Assembly: GCA_022385755.1 (NCBI GenBank) | Contig: MU278385.1 | Span: 82,976 to 146,975, forward strand | DNA length: 64,000 bases | Direction of reading: 5' to 3' | DNA from: Trametopsis cervina | Taxonomy: Eukaryota; Basidiomycota; Agaricomycetes; Polyporales; Irpicaceae | Shown here: positions 11,236 through 21,398 of the stretch, piece after piece | How the letters are laid out: the number at the start of each line of letters is the position of its first letter | Numbering within the stretch: the first letter of the stretch is position 1 | Program-made: the position numbers and the translations under genes | The notes under the pieces: generated by a model | Told to the model about the DNA's origin: nothing | What the model saw: the letters and a program-made list of their open reading frames with translations, nothing else | Database searches by the model: none

Positions 11236-13655
11236 TCAGTCATCATCACTGCTATCCGCTTCACTCTCCTTATCATCATCTGTCGAACTCTCCCCATCGC
11301 TCTCTTCATCGTCACCCTCCTGCCGTTTCTTGACTGACCCCCCACGCATCATAGCCATCTGACCTGCAAGCGAATCCTCTTCAGGATCCGAAATCTCATC
11401 CTCCTCTGGATCTTCTGGGTTTGTGTCCTCAATTCTCAACTACGACAAGGTCAGGTATTGTCTCCCGCAAGAAGACCTGGAACATACTGTGATATCCTGC
11501 GAAACTTCCTCTCCGATGAACGTGTCACTTATGAGATACAACTTCCAGGCAAAAGTCTGGACATTTTGGGGTGCTTGGAATTGAAGCTTGTATGTGCGAT
11601 AGTCCTGCGGCAAAGCAGGGTTTGCCAGGGGCACTTCGCTGACCTTCATCGGAGGCATGATGACCCGCCCAATCTTTGGGTCCGCCAGAACAGCCCACCA
11701 GCTAGGCTTACGAGTCTACAACAAGTGATGTGAGTACAAACTGAATCCCAGCAGCAGCGTCGACGTACCGCCGGCCAGAGAGGAGCATGAGCCCAACCGC
11801 TGTCGGAAGCACCTTTTGGCATGTCATCAGCGTCCTTGCGCCCTGCGAGAAACTCGTCGTCAGAGGCTGCCGAAGAGTCAGCTTTGCTACTTGTCCTCTC
11901 CGTAGCTGAGGCGGTGGGCGGTGATATGCGTAGCTTGATCACCAAATAGACAATTGACATAGGAGGCACAACACGTTCACCAATAACTGTGACTAATGTA
12001 AACATCACATCGGTCTTATCTGAAGTTGCGGCGTACCCTTGAAGGATGCGCTCACGAGATCAAGTCTGCCCCATCTTGAGACAGCCTTCTTGATCTCGCT
12101 GGCACGAGAGTCGCCCTTTTTCTCGAAGGTCACAGCCACGGACTCCAGCGAATCCGACTGGTTGAATAATTGTCTCGCTTCGGTTTCTTGTATACCAGGA
12201 AGCTGAGCAAGGCGTAGCGATGTATCACCTGGCACAACTGCTTGTGTGAGATACGCATGAAGGCGCATCGCAGCAAGGGTTGGGACGAGCCAATTGCGCG
12301 AGGTGACAATGTTGAGAAGAGAGTTTAGTAGTGATGGCGTTTGGAGAAGAATCTCAGACTGCTCTGTATGCACATGTACAGTCAGTTGACCGACAGTAGA
12401 TCAGACTGAAAATAAATCGCACCCTGACGAAGCGGGCCGCTGCTGACAGGTATACGGAGCAGATGTGCGTAGAGGAGGATGAACGCACGACGGCGTGCCT
12501 GGTGCTGTTTCGGAGTAATTTCTGCTAGTGACTTGAGCGTATCCCATTTCTGACCAAGAGCCTTCTCAATGCGTTGTTCGAGTTCGTCCAGCTCCTGACC
12601 ATGCTTCGACGTAGAAGGTCTTTCCCACTCAAAGCTTTTACCAAGAGTTGCTATGACCTCGTCTATGCCGGATTCCTCACCAAGACCCTTGAAGAAGGTA
12701 GCAGCAGAGCGAGCGTTGACTCCGTCCTTTGTCTTCTCCCGGTTTCCAAACCACCAGCGCCCAACCAGTGCGGGTAACATACCGCCGAAGATGAGCGCAT
12801 AAGCTGCAAGCACGAACATACGGTTTCGGCCTTCGATGATGCCCTTCGGCAAGGCAATACCCATCGAAACCTCTTGGCGGCCGTCAGGATGGCCATACTT
12901 TTCCCAATTCTCTCTTATGGTTTCGTCCGTTAACCTGAAGATGCAATGAGTCTAGTGCTTCCAAGCGAACTCGAGTTACCGGACATACGCTTTGTATGCC
13001 TTGGTAATCTCGACAAATTTAGCTTCTACTGCTTCCAGAGTTTGGTTGACAGTAAGCTTGACTTTGTCTGGATGGCTGTCCAATTTATAAGCGTCGTCGT
13101 AGCACGGCATATATACACGGATACATACAACTTGCGAGAAAGCTTTTTGTAGTGCGATTTGATCTCTTTAACGCTAGTGCCCTGCAAATGCCATTCAGAT
13201 ATAGTACCATAGGAAGTGTAAAAACTGACTGTCGAGATACCCAGGATTTCAAAAGGGTTGTAGACTTTATTCTCTGTCTTCGACGACGCAATCTTGAGTA
13301 CCAGGAAGCCGCATACGGACCAGCCAAGAATGAGGAAGAGCGATCTGCGAGACGACGTCAATATTGGGTGACGATGATACGAACACAACGTGCCTTCTTC
13401 GGACCTTCGGGTTAAATACACTTGGCTGCAGACTGTCCCGATGTCTTATACAGTCGCTGCACGGGCATCCATCTTTGCTCTGTTTCTGTCCTTCAAACCG
13501 GGCAGACAGTGAGTACCAGCAGGTGTAGCGATGTAGTTGCACGCACTCAATGATCCAGGCGAAGAAATTGTTAAGGGGACGAGGATGACGAGTAGGAATG
13601 TGAGCAGGAAGTATAGAGCCATACTTCCTGACTCGTCATAGTTATAGTCAGCCAT
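11236..13655 (-). CDS. SEC63: SEC63, J-domain subunit of the ER post-translational translocon
   Basis: Multi-exon gene from ATG 13655 (Met-Ala-Asp-Tyr-Asn-Tyr-Asp-Glu) to a stop at 11236. The N-terminus has a hydrophobic segment (ALYFLLTFLLVILVPLTI), a second one near 13320 (LFLILGWSVCGFLVLKIA), then a J-domain (FEILGIS.., the HPD motif at about 13083, and VEAKFVEITKAYKALTDE). A third membrane segment follows (MFVLAAYALIFGGMLPALVGRWWFG). The large cytosolic/Brl-type region runs through 12700-11450, and the tail is strongly acidic (DEESDGESSTDDDKES..). This order is the SEC63 layout: the lumenal J-domain recruits BiP to the Sec61/62/63 channel, and the acidic tail is where Sec62 binds in yeast. 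About eight small introns, borders partly approximate. Confidence 0.9.
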
Positions 13656-13945
13656 GACGGCCGGGATTCGTTACTTGAGATGATTGAGCTTTTGGTAGTG
13701 TAGAGATCGTGAGTCCTTGCAAAGGGTCGAAAGGTTAATGTCGTCAGAGACGAGGAAGAGCCTGAGCTAGCCACGTCGCGGTAAGTGTATAAGTATGCGT
13801 GTCAGTGTGACCTGGCACTTTCGACGCGTTATAGTATCGTGGGAACAGACTTCCTTTCTGGCTCGAGCTGGTAGCACTTCGGAATAAAGCCTGGCTATTA
13901 GCATCGCTATTTACACTCTCTACCATCTGCTTTGTTCTACACGGA

Positions 13946-15783
13946 ATGAGAATCAAAGTCGAATGTGTACCGCCGCTCGTATCTGTCAAGGCCTGGTTCA
14001 TTGTTCCTCCAGTCGCAAACATTGAACATCTGAAAACTTCCCTATGTACCGACATACCAAGTCTACAACAGCAGGAAGTGCACGCGCACGATATCAGCCT
14101 GTTTCTAGATGGATTTGAGTTATTGGACACGAGTTCCTTGGACGTCGTCAGAGACGGGGACCTTATAAGGTGAGTTACACGCAACTCTCGCTTTGCTGGG
14201 TAAGTGAACGCTCTCAATGTAGCCACGCTTTCTTCCAGCGTCAAGCAATGCGTCAGGCCATCTCAAACCTCAAACCTCAATAAGAGGAAGGCCGATAGCC
14301 ATGGTACGTTACTTCTCCTTCAGGTGCTAACCGTTGTAGCTTACTGTTCTTCAGATGCAAGGGTAGACGCCAAACGGGTGAAGAAGTCACCCTTGCGGAC
14401 CACAGCACAATTGACTGTTCGTTCGGACACAAAGACCTCACAGAAACCTCAGCATATTTCTTCAAGCGCAGAGTCAGACTCCGACAGTGATACCGATTCC
14501 TCAAGCGCAAGTTCAAGTTCGGGCGCATCTTCTGCATCCAGCTCGGGCACATCGTCATCTTCCGGCTCCAGTTCCAGTCCGTCTGTAGAGGCTTCCGTTG
14601 CACGACATATTCAGCCACAGATAAGATCTGATGTACGACCTACAGTTGCGCAAGATCAACTTCAACCGTACGTTTGTTGTTGCGAATATCTGCAATTCCA
14701 ATCTCATACTTGCAGTAGTAAATCCATACAGGTACCTATACCCCCGGGTCAAGGCAAAACGGTAACAAAGAATCGCAATCTTAGGCGGAGACGTAAAAAG
14801 CAGTATGAGCGCCATGCACTTGAAGGATCTTTCGAGGCTACGTATGGTGTTAATGACATACCATTAGGGCTGAGAGCACCGGGTGCACCTACTGCCTCTC
14901 TTCCCCCCGACCCTCCTGCGGCCCCCACGATTATCGTAGAATCTTCTCGACCGAATGTAGCACCAACCTTCATGATGGCAAGTCTCTCCAACAAAAACAA
15001 GCGGAAGGGCTTTAAGCAAGCTATGGCGTCTACCCTGCCCAAGAAGATCATATTCTCTGCACCAGAGGACAGCCCAATGGCTGGGGAAGATCCTGCGCTT
15101 CCATTTCCCGCCTCTAGCTCGTCTGAAGTTACTACAGCAGCACCTGACATCTTCGCACGCCTCATTCCACCTTCCGAGAAACAGGAAAGAGGACAGCTCC
15201 CTTCGAACATGTTTGTCACGTCGATCGACGTAGAAGAAGGGTTGTTCCCGCTTCCCAAGAAGCGAAGGAAGGAGGTTCGACAACCGCCCATCCAGACCGA
15301 AATTGAGGGAAACGAGGATGTGGTTCTTGATTACGGAAATGAAGGCATGATATCCACTCAAAGAGAGCCTCATTCACTCGTTGCTGTCGATGAATCTTCT
15401 CCGCATCGCAATACTAGTGCGCTTTGGGTTGATGCAGAAAAGAGCTGGCCAAGTCTGGCAAAAATCGCCAATGTTTCGCAGATAAAATGTGGCACTCTCG
15501 TCTGCTGGAGGGTGTGTACTGCAGCCATCTATCCCTTCCGTCTGCTGACTGCTGACGTACGCTCGCTTCGCAGGCTCTGGGTATCAACCCAGCCTCGTTC
15601 ACACCGGAGATCCTCCTCAACATTGGGGAAGTGATAACTTGTACGGAAAACCTTTCCTTGCTGCCTATGTATCGTCCACAGCTCGCATTCGGTGCTTCAC
15701 CGGAGGACGACGAAGAGATGGTAGAACCAGAGACATACGAGTGGAACGAGGTATTAACAGGAGATTGGAAGATCTACAAGTAG
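13946..15783 (+). CDS. Coilin-like protein
   Basis: Exon 1 (from ATG 13946) encodes a ubiquitin-like N-terminal fold matching coilin N-termini: RIKVECVPPLVSVKAWF.., then ISLFLDGFELLDTSSLDVVRDGDLI. After two small introns comes a basic stretch (NKRKAD..KRVKK), a long Ser/Asp run (about 14460-14580) and a basic cluster (RNLRRRRKKQYERH), as in coilin's disordered middle. The C-terminal exons (about 15410-15500 and 15570-15783) contain CGTLVCWRALGINPASFTPEILLNIGEV.., which looks like coilin's atypical Tudor-like end, and finish WNEVLTGDWKIYK. Coilin scaffolds Cajal bodies in the nucleus. The assignment rests on the Ubl start and overall layout. The Plavaka element begins about 440 bp downstream. 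Confidence 0.6.
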
Positions 15784-16225
15784 AGCCCCAAATTATCGTA
15801 CATGCCGAACCATCGCTGAATACCATCTTCTACTTCAATGCTGCTTCACTCCGTCTCGTTTCATTCAATAATGCAGATCAACAGATATATGGGTCCTTGT
15901 GGGTCCTCGGCCAAACCCGATATCGCGTAGGCTCCGTCACCATCCGCGCTTTTGCTAGCTTTCTTTAGTACTGCGTTATTCTTCTGCGACATCAGAGCGA
16001 TGAATCGGTTAGTATCACGATTTACACTCTCCATCAGCTCTCCCGACGTGTATACTGACGACCTCATCTAGCGGGCCAATTATTTTGGTGAGGATTTGAG
16101 CTCGACCAGCATATAATCCTCTGATGACACTGCCCCTCGACTTTCAGACAATAGATGAGGCTGAAGTAAGCGATTCAGAGCTCTAAACGTACTACTTGTA
16201 AATTGTAATTGACTGGCCACATCTC
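15784..16225. other. 3' flank of the coilin-like gene, host sequence before the Plavaka end
   Basis: No coding exon seen. Contains the 3' region of the coilin-like gene and the insertion flank of the Plavaka element. Confidence 0.5.
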
Positions 16226-16240
16226 CATCAGGGAACAGGT
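16226..16240 (+). repeat. Left terminal inverted repeat of the Plavaka element
   Basis: CATCAGGGAACAGGT, perfectly inverted at 41911-41925. Confidence 0.75.
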
Positions 16241-16409
16241 ATTTGCCGTGTAGATCACGGGCTATTACACAGCTTACCTAGTATTAACGTAGCACCTGGT
16301 AGCACCCCATAGCATGAGTGGGACATCCATTGTACTCCGTAGCAGTACGTAGCAAACATGATTATATATAGTACTATGTATTTTTGTAGGTTACAGGTAG
16401 TGCTACAAA

Positions 16410-16692
16410 TTATATTGACTGCTCTATAGTGCTTCGTCGCTGCAGGGCCTTTTCCCATTTATCTACGAGGAACCGGAAAATGACGAAATCTGAGTGTCGA
16501 AGATAGGGATTAACATAGAAGTTTACACAGCGGTCAAGTACGTTAGCCTGTGTCCAGGTTGTATTCATAACCCGACCCCAGTGCGGTATTAGATGACATG
16601 TTCGCACAACATCCGTAATTGGGATTATTGACACTCGACGGCGGTGATTCCGCTGCGAAGGCGCAACAGAGAATGATCCGGAGTCGACGTCG
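16410..16692 (-). pseudogene. C-terminal part of the split Plavaka transposase
   Basis: On the minus strand the frame entering from the duplication at 16685-16692 is open: DSGSFSVAPSQRNHRRR, then SIIPITDVVRTCHLIPHWG, then a block with N-F-Y-V-N-P-Y, ending at a TAA at 16410. This is the typical C-terminus of Plavaka transposases (HLIPxFG...NVLxxCxxFYVNPF); the 54.6-kb relic carries a diverged equivalent. It continues in frame from the main part ending at 36358, 19.7 kb away across the KDZ element. The two pieces are one exon cut in two. Confidence 0.85.
16685..16692. repeat. Target site duplication, left copy (CGACGTCG)
   Basis: Eight bases identical to 36358-36365, flanking the KDZ element. 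The octamer is self-palindromic. Confidence 0.88.
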
Positions 16693-16714
16693 GTCCTCGT
16701 GAAGACATATAATG

Positions 16715-16727
16715 CAGTACTATCACA
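16715..16727 (+). repeat. Terminal inverted motif, left end of the KDZ element
   Basis: CAGTACTATCACA, 22 bp inside the left end. It matches the inverted right-end motif at 12 of 13 positions, with similarity continuing inwards (AAT.TGGGA). The same sequence style (GATAGTACTG) recurs next to the CGGCCG cores of the arrays. Confidence 0.7.
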
Positions 16728-16760
16728 CAGAATATGGGACTAATAGATGATAGTTATCGT

Positions 16761-18100
16761 GTGGCCGGCCTCGGCCGGTGGCTCATAGTAACCTGATAGT
16801 AGTAGACAGATGTCGATGAAATAGTGTGCAGTAATACAGTGGAGCAGAAAACATGTGTACAGGAGGATTACCGCGAGCAGCCCTTCAACGTTATGATAAT
16901 ACTATCATGTGGCCGATGTAAGCATGATATGCCTCACCAATATTACACGTCGGCCGAGCAACATCAGTGTACAAGGTTATCATGATAAAATGAAAGTGAG
17001 TGGAGTGATAGCAAGCAGTACCGAGCGGCCGATATGAGCAGTATTACTTCAAGCACTGCTATTGGTCGGCCGACAAACACTGAGAAACAACGGTATCAGT
17101 AACCAATCAATATAAATCATTGGAGAGTAAGTAGTAGTTACCGGCCGATGTATTCAATACGTATCAGATGAACACTACCGGGCGGCCGAGCATAATGACC
17201 CAAACATGACTATCAATAACAGACAATATCCGGATATCCACAGTACATATTACTTAGTGGCCGACATAGGGAGTGGATACTACAGCGGTAGTATATGTCG
17301 GCCGAGGACACTTGCGGTTANNNNNNNNNNNNNNNNNNNNNNNNNNNNNNNNNNNNNNNNNNNNNNNNNNNNNNNNNNNNNNNNNNNNNNNNNNNNNNNN
17401 NNNNNNNNNNNNNNNNNNNNNNNNNNNNNNNNNNNNNNNNNNNNNNNNNNNNNNNNNNNNNNNNNNNNNNNNNNNNNNNNNNNNNNNNNNNNNNNNNNNN
17501 NNNNNNNNNNNNNNNNNNNNNNNNNNNNNNNNNNNNNNNNNNNNNNNNNNNNNNNNNNNNNNNNNNNNNNNNNNNNNNNNNNNNNNNNNNNNNNNNNNNN
17601 NNNNNNNNNNNNNNNNNNNNNNNNNNNNNNNNNNNNNNNNNNNNNNNNNNNNNNNNNNNNNNNNNNNNNNNNNNNNNNNNNNNNNNNNNNNNNNNNNNNN
17701 NNNNNNNNNNNNNNNNNNNNNNNNNNNNNNNNNNNNNNNNNNNNNNNNNNNNNNNNNNNNNNNNNNNNNNNNNNNNNNNNNNNNNNNNNNNNNNNNNNNN
17801 NNNNNNNNNNNNNNNNNNNNNNNNNNNNNNNNNNNNNNNNNNNNNNNNNNNNNNNNNNNNNNNNNNNNNNNNNNNAGACACTACTGGGCGGCCGAGAATA
17901 ATGACCCGACATAAGCATTGATACCGCTACCGGTCGGCCGAGCATAATGACCCAAACATGACTATCAATACCAGACGATATCGGGAAACCCATATTAAGC
18001 AGTACTGACCGATCAGTATAGACAATATTCACTGCAGCACTGTATTGTTCGGACGAAGAAGGCCGACACGGGAGTGAATCAGCAGCAAATTGTCGGCCGA
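16761..18100. repeat. Left subterminal CGGCCG repeat array
   Basis: Degenerate units centred on (T)CGGCCGA recur every 50-100 bp, often near AGTACTATC or its complement. The block from about 17174 to 17232 (CGGCCGAGCATAATGACCC..) recurs at about 17929-17985 on the other side of the assembly gap, so a higher-order repeat spans it. The array is non-coding. By analogy with other large DNA transposons these are probably transposase-binding sites; that is inference. Confidence 0.8.
17321..17875. other. Assembly gap (555 N)
   Basis: A run of N inside the left repeat array, bounded by copies of the same repeat. Length is probably an estimate. Confidence 0.98.
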
Positions 18101-18403
18101 GGTACATTATATGTCCTACCACACATCGCTTTCATAATCCACTGTCTGCACCTTCAATATCTAATATTAACTAACCACGAGCAATACTCACGTTGTTCTT
18201 CTATTATTGTATGCTACACTCACACCGACCCATTTGAAGCATGTGCAATTGCAGGAGTATTCACAACAAACAGGGGAATTGCTAATGTAACTTTTACAAG
18301 GCCCAGCCCCATTGAACAGACGTTATTCCACGACGACTAAAGGCATGGCCTGTAGTTTGAACAGAGATGTCACCGGTGCCATGTGACGGTTCTGTTTGAA
18401 CAC
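18101..18403. other. Spacer between left array and first cargo gene
   Basis: No repeat core and no supported exon seen. Probably 3' flank of the cargo gene ending at 18404. Confidence 0.4.
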
Positions 18404-21177
18404 CTACGGAAACCCAATTAGCATGGTGAAAACTATGAAGACTCCACACCACATACCAATGCTAACCACATCACGTGAAGCCGTCTGTACCGCCATCGTC
18501 CGTCGCGCGTTATTGACAGCTGGCTGCACTCCAGATTCTACGCCATGGCCCTGGACAGCATCCGTACCCACACTGACTCTCCGCGACGCCGGCTGACCAA
18601 CTTCGGCCTGCTCCGTTGCAGCCGGTCGAACCACCACAGTATCTCTGGTGTCCTCTGCACCTTCGTCCAGACTCTGCATGGCTGGCACGGCAGCATCCGA
18701 CCCCTCTGCGGCTGGCACGGCAGGCAGCGGTGTTGAAACATCCCCATTCCCCGGTGGCATGGGGCCAGGAGTGGGGTCATTCATAACAAAATCGTCCACC
18801 CGGGCATCGGTGAGGCCGACCTCATCCACCTCCATAGGCGACGCAGCTTTATCTTCGGAGGCATCGCGTGCATTTGTTGTCGAACGTTGCCGGCTTTGAG
18901 GCCTCTCGGAGCCCTCAGCCGGCAATGCCCTACCATCTCCGGTTTCCCAAGCTAATAATTTGTTAGTACTTAACAGCATGATAGTCACAGGTGATGTTGC
19001 TTACATTCACCATACTTGTCGCATAGTTCCTCTGGAGTATGGACTACATGGTTGTGGGTGGTCAATAGATATCGCTGTGATTACAAAGAACTTACCGATA
19101 TCCCACTCCTCATCGCTTGGCTGACGGAAACGGAAGCGAGGATGACGGCGTGAGCCTGCCCGGCTGTTGTGCTCCTCAAGCTCGGCACTGCTGATCTCGA
19201 ACTCAGACGTCCCATTCACCCCGGTGCGATGCTGTCGGTCTGCGATGTATACGACGGGTGTGGAAGGTAGAGCCTTCTTCAGAGGGGTTACCTTCTTTTT
19301 GCCGGCAGCAGCCTTTGCACGTGTGACCGGCCCACTGCTTGCTTCCGCACGGGGTGTTGCCTGTGGCTGGGAAGGACCTTGCGCCTTGGAACCCTTGGGC
19401 CGATTTTTGAGCCACCAGCGAACAGTCACCTCTCCATCAGTGAATTCGGCCTCGCTATCCTCCGGAGCGGCTTCGTTCTGGCTCGGGTGACGGTTTTCCG
19501 CCATCAAAGCAGCATCTTCCACAGATGTGGGCAATACCAGCTTCTTTGCACGCCTATCTTCGCCAACCTTCAGGAGAAGGATCATGCACTTGATGACCTC
19601 TGTAGACGATTTCGTTCCTGGAGTAAACGAAGGGGGCAGGTTGCACCGCATCTTCAGCCTAATACACCGGACGCAACGTGCGCTTGACGTTGGATCACGA
19701 GGATTGAGGTAGAAGTAGCACCGGTGGCGGACACGCCGGCCCGCCATGCAATGAGAACACAGGATCGGCTAGGATTGGTATCAGTTCAGAATCTTTGTAA
19801 GTACAACATTTCAGACATACCGCGAGAGTCAGGCCTTTATGCCAGTCCTCCTCTGTCACCTCACGTGCGACAAGCTCGGCCATGCGTGCCAGCTGCGCCT
19901 TGCTGAGCCCTCTATCGGGGCTAGGAGTCCTTCGGCGGGCAACCCGAGCTGTGCGCTTGTCAGGAAACAGTGGAGACAGCTCATGGTGGTGGTGACGCAC
20001 CTCGTCTAACGGGTCTGGGACCCTTTGTGCGTCGTGCTCGTGGTCTAGGCTGCGGAACCTCGCTTTCGTCATCTGTAGTAGCAACCGCCTTCTTTGCACG
20101 CTTTGCCGGCTTCTTCCTGGCCGACTTGAGGGCCGGCCGACTGTCTGTGTCACTCTGACCGGCCGTAGTTGTTGAGTTGGATCGGCCACGCTTGGGCTTT
20201 GCTCTGGAACGTTTGCGGCTAGTATCTGAACAGGTGTTAGGATAGAATTTATACCTCCGGAGTCGTGCACATACCGGTTGTCATACCCTCGTCGTCCGCG
20301 TCATCAGCAGGTGGAGGGGTCCGGCTTGCACGCACCCCCGATGAACTACCGTATTTCGGCTCGCGGTATGTGCTTGCATCTGCATGCTGGTCAATACAAC
20401 ACCCACACAACGTACAGAAAGCGGACTTGCCGGTTATCAAACCCTCATCATCGGTCTCCTCACCAGAGACGGAGGCTCTTTCTCTCCTTGTGATAGCAGC
20501 CTTGCCCTTTTTGCCCTTATAGGTAGGCGGGTTCTGGCGACTGTCACCTAAGTGTGACCCGCCCTCACCTTGAGGCCGGTCCATTGGAGTACGATCTTCG
20601 GCATCGTCTGAATTGTTAGCGGTCACGGCCTTTTTGCCGCGGCTACGAAGGATCCTACCGTCCCCGGATGGGCCTTCGTCAACAGCGGGCTCAGGGGACG
20701 GAGAATGCGAGCGAGGTGCGAACTCTAAAGAATGATTTATTGGCATGTGATGTGGCTAGAGGTCAATCACATACCTTGCCACCAGAGTTCGCCCAACGCT
20801 GCCAAGTCTTCCTGGCGCACAATCGGCCGTGCGTCACTGAGCCGAAAGTCGTACCGTCCGATTCGGTCGTCGTTGGGCGATATAGCATGGGCATTGGGCC
20901 ATCGGCCCTCCCTGCTTGCATCTTGGAGCTCGAGGGAGGCACTGATTGCCAGCCCGTAAACGATCACCTTTTTGTAACCGTTCCACAGTTTTATTATAAC
21001 GCGCTAGGTGACATGAGTAAGATATTTGTGGCGCAAGTTAATAGAACATACCGCTTCTTGTGACATCCGGTACCAGTAATACTTCATCCTTTGTTGGGGC
21101 ACGCTATTCACGACCGCAAGCCCAGCCAGGATGCGAACCGTGGCGACGTTCATGCGAAGTTGCACGTTGCTGGCCAT
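18404..21177 (-). CDS. Cargo gene A: unrecognised Cys-rich, low-complexity protein
   Basis: Multi-exon gene from ATG 21177 (Met-Ala-Ser-Asn-Val-Gln-Leu-Arg) to a stop at 18404. Exon 1 encodes a short helical start (VATVRILAGLAVVNSVPQQ). Further exons lie near 20965-20775, 20715-20275, 20220-19825, 19780-19090 and 18950-18404. Visible features are a C-T-L-C-G-C-C..H cluster (about 20420) and a second cluster (C-S-H-C..R-C-Y..C-V-R-C..K-M-R-C, about 19745-19655) resembling a C..C....C..C..C zinc cluster seen in basidiomycete hypothetical proteins. Between them are long basic and Ser/Pro-rich stretches. A hydrophobic C-terminus (WCGVFIVFTMLIGF) could be a membrane tail or unspliced intron. Function unknown; the Cys clusters suggest DNA or RNA contact. 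Divergent from gene B. Confidence 0.55.
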
Positions 21178-21398
21178 GACAAGGAGAGACAGAGAAGTAG
21201 TTTAATTTGAGATCTGAATGTGGCGAAGGTCAAGTAGAAGATGAAGACAAGAGAGAAGTTGCGCCGTGCCAAGTATCACATTTTGATGCGAGATCGCCGT
21301 CTGAGATTAGGGTCGGCCGGCCACGTCACGTGACCGGAAAACTCATCGGCCAAACGCTGGATGCTTGGATCCATTTCTGACTTCATCACAGAATAGAA
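21178..21398. promoter_or_regulatory. Divergent promoter of cargo genes A and B
   Basis: About 220 bp between opposite starts. It contains TCGGCCGGCC at 21313-21322, the core of the terminal arrays, followed by a CACGTG palindrome at 21327-21332, an E-box/G-box type site. The array motif inside an internal promoter hints that the transposase or its accessory proteins also act here; this is inference. Confidence 0.45.

Noticed and set aside
14277..15373. Antisense open frames over the coilin-like gene
   Set aside because: Mirror images of the Ser-rich sense coding exon; no independent evidence.
16226..16692. Left Plavaka fragment as an independent relic unrelated to the 36-39 kb gene
   Set aside because: The two pieces join in frame exactly at an 8-bp duplication and matching outer inverted ends flank both, so one split gene is the simpler reading.
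17206..18122. Long open frames on both strands spanning the first N run
   Set aside because: They are open only because N bases contain no stop codons; the flanks are non-coding repeat array.
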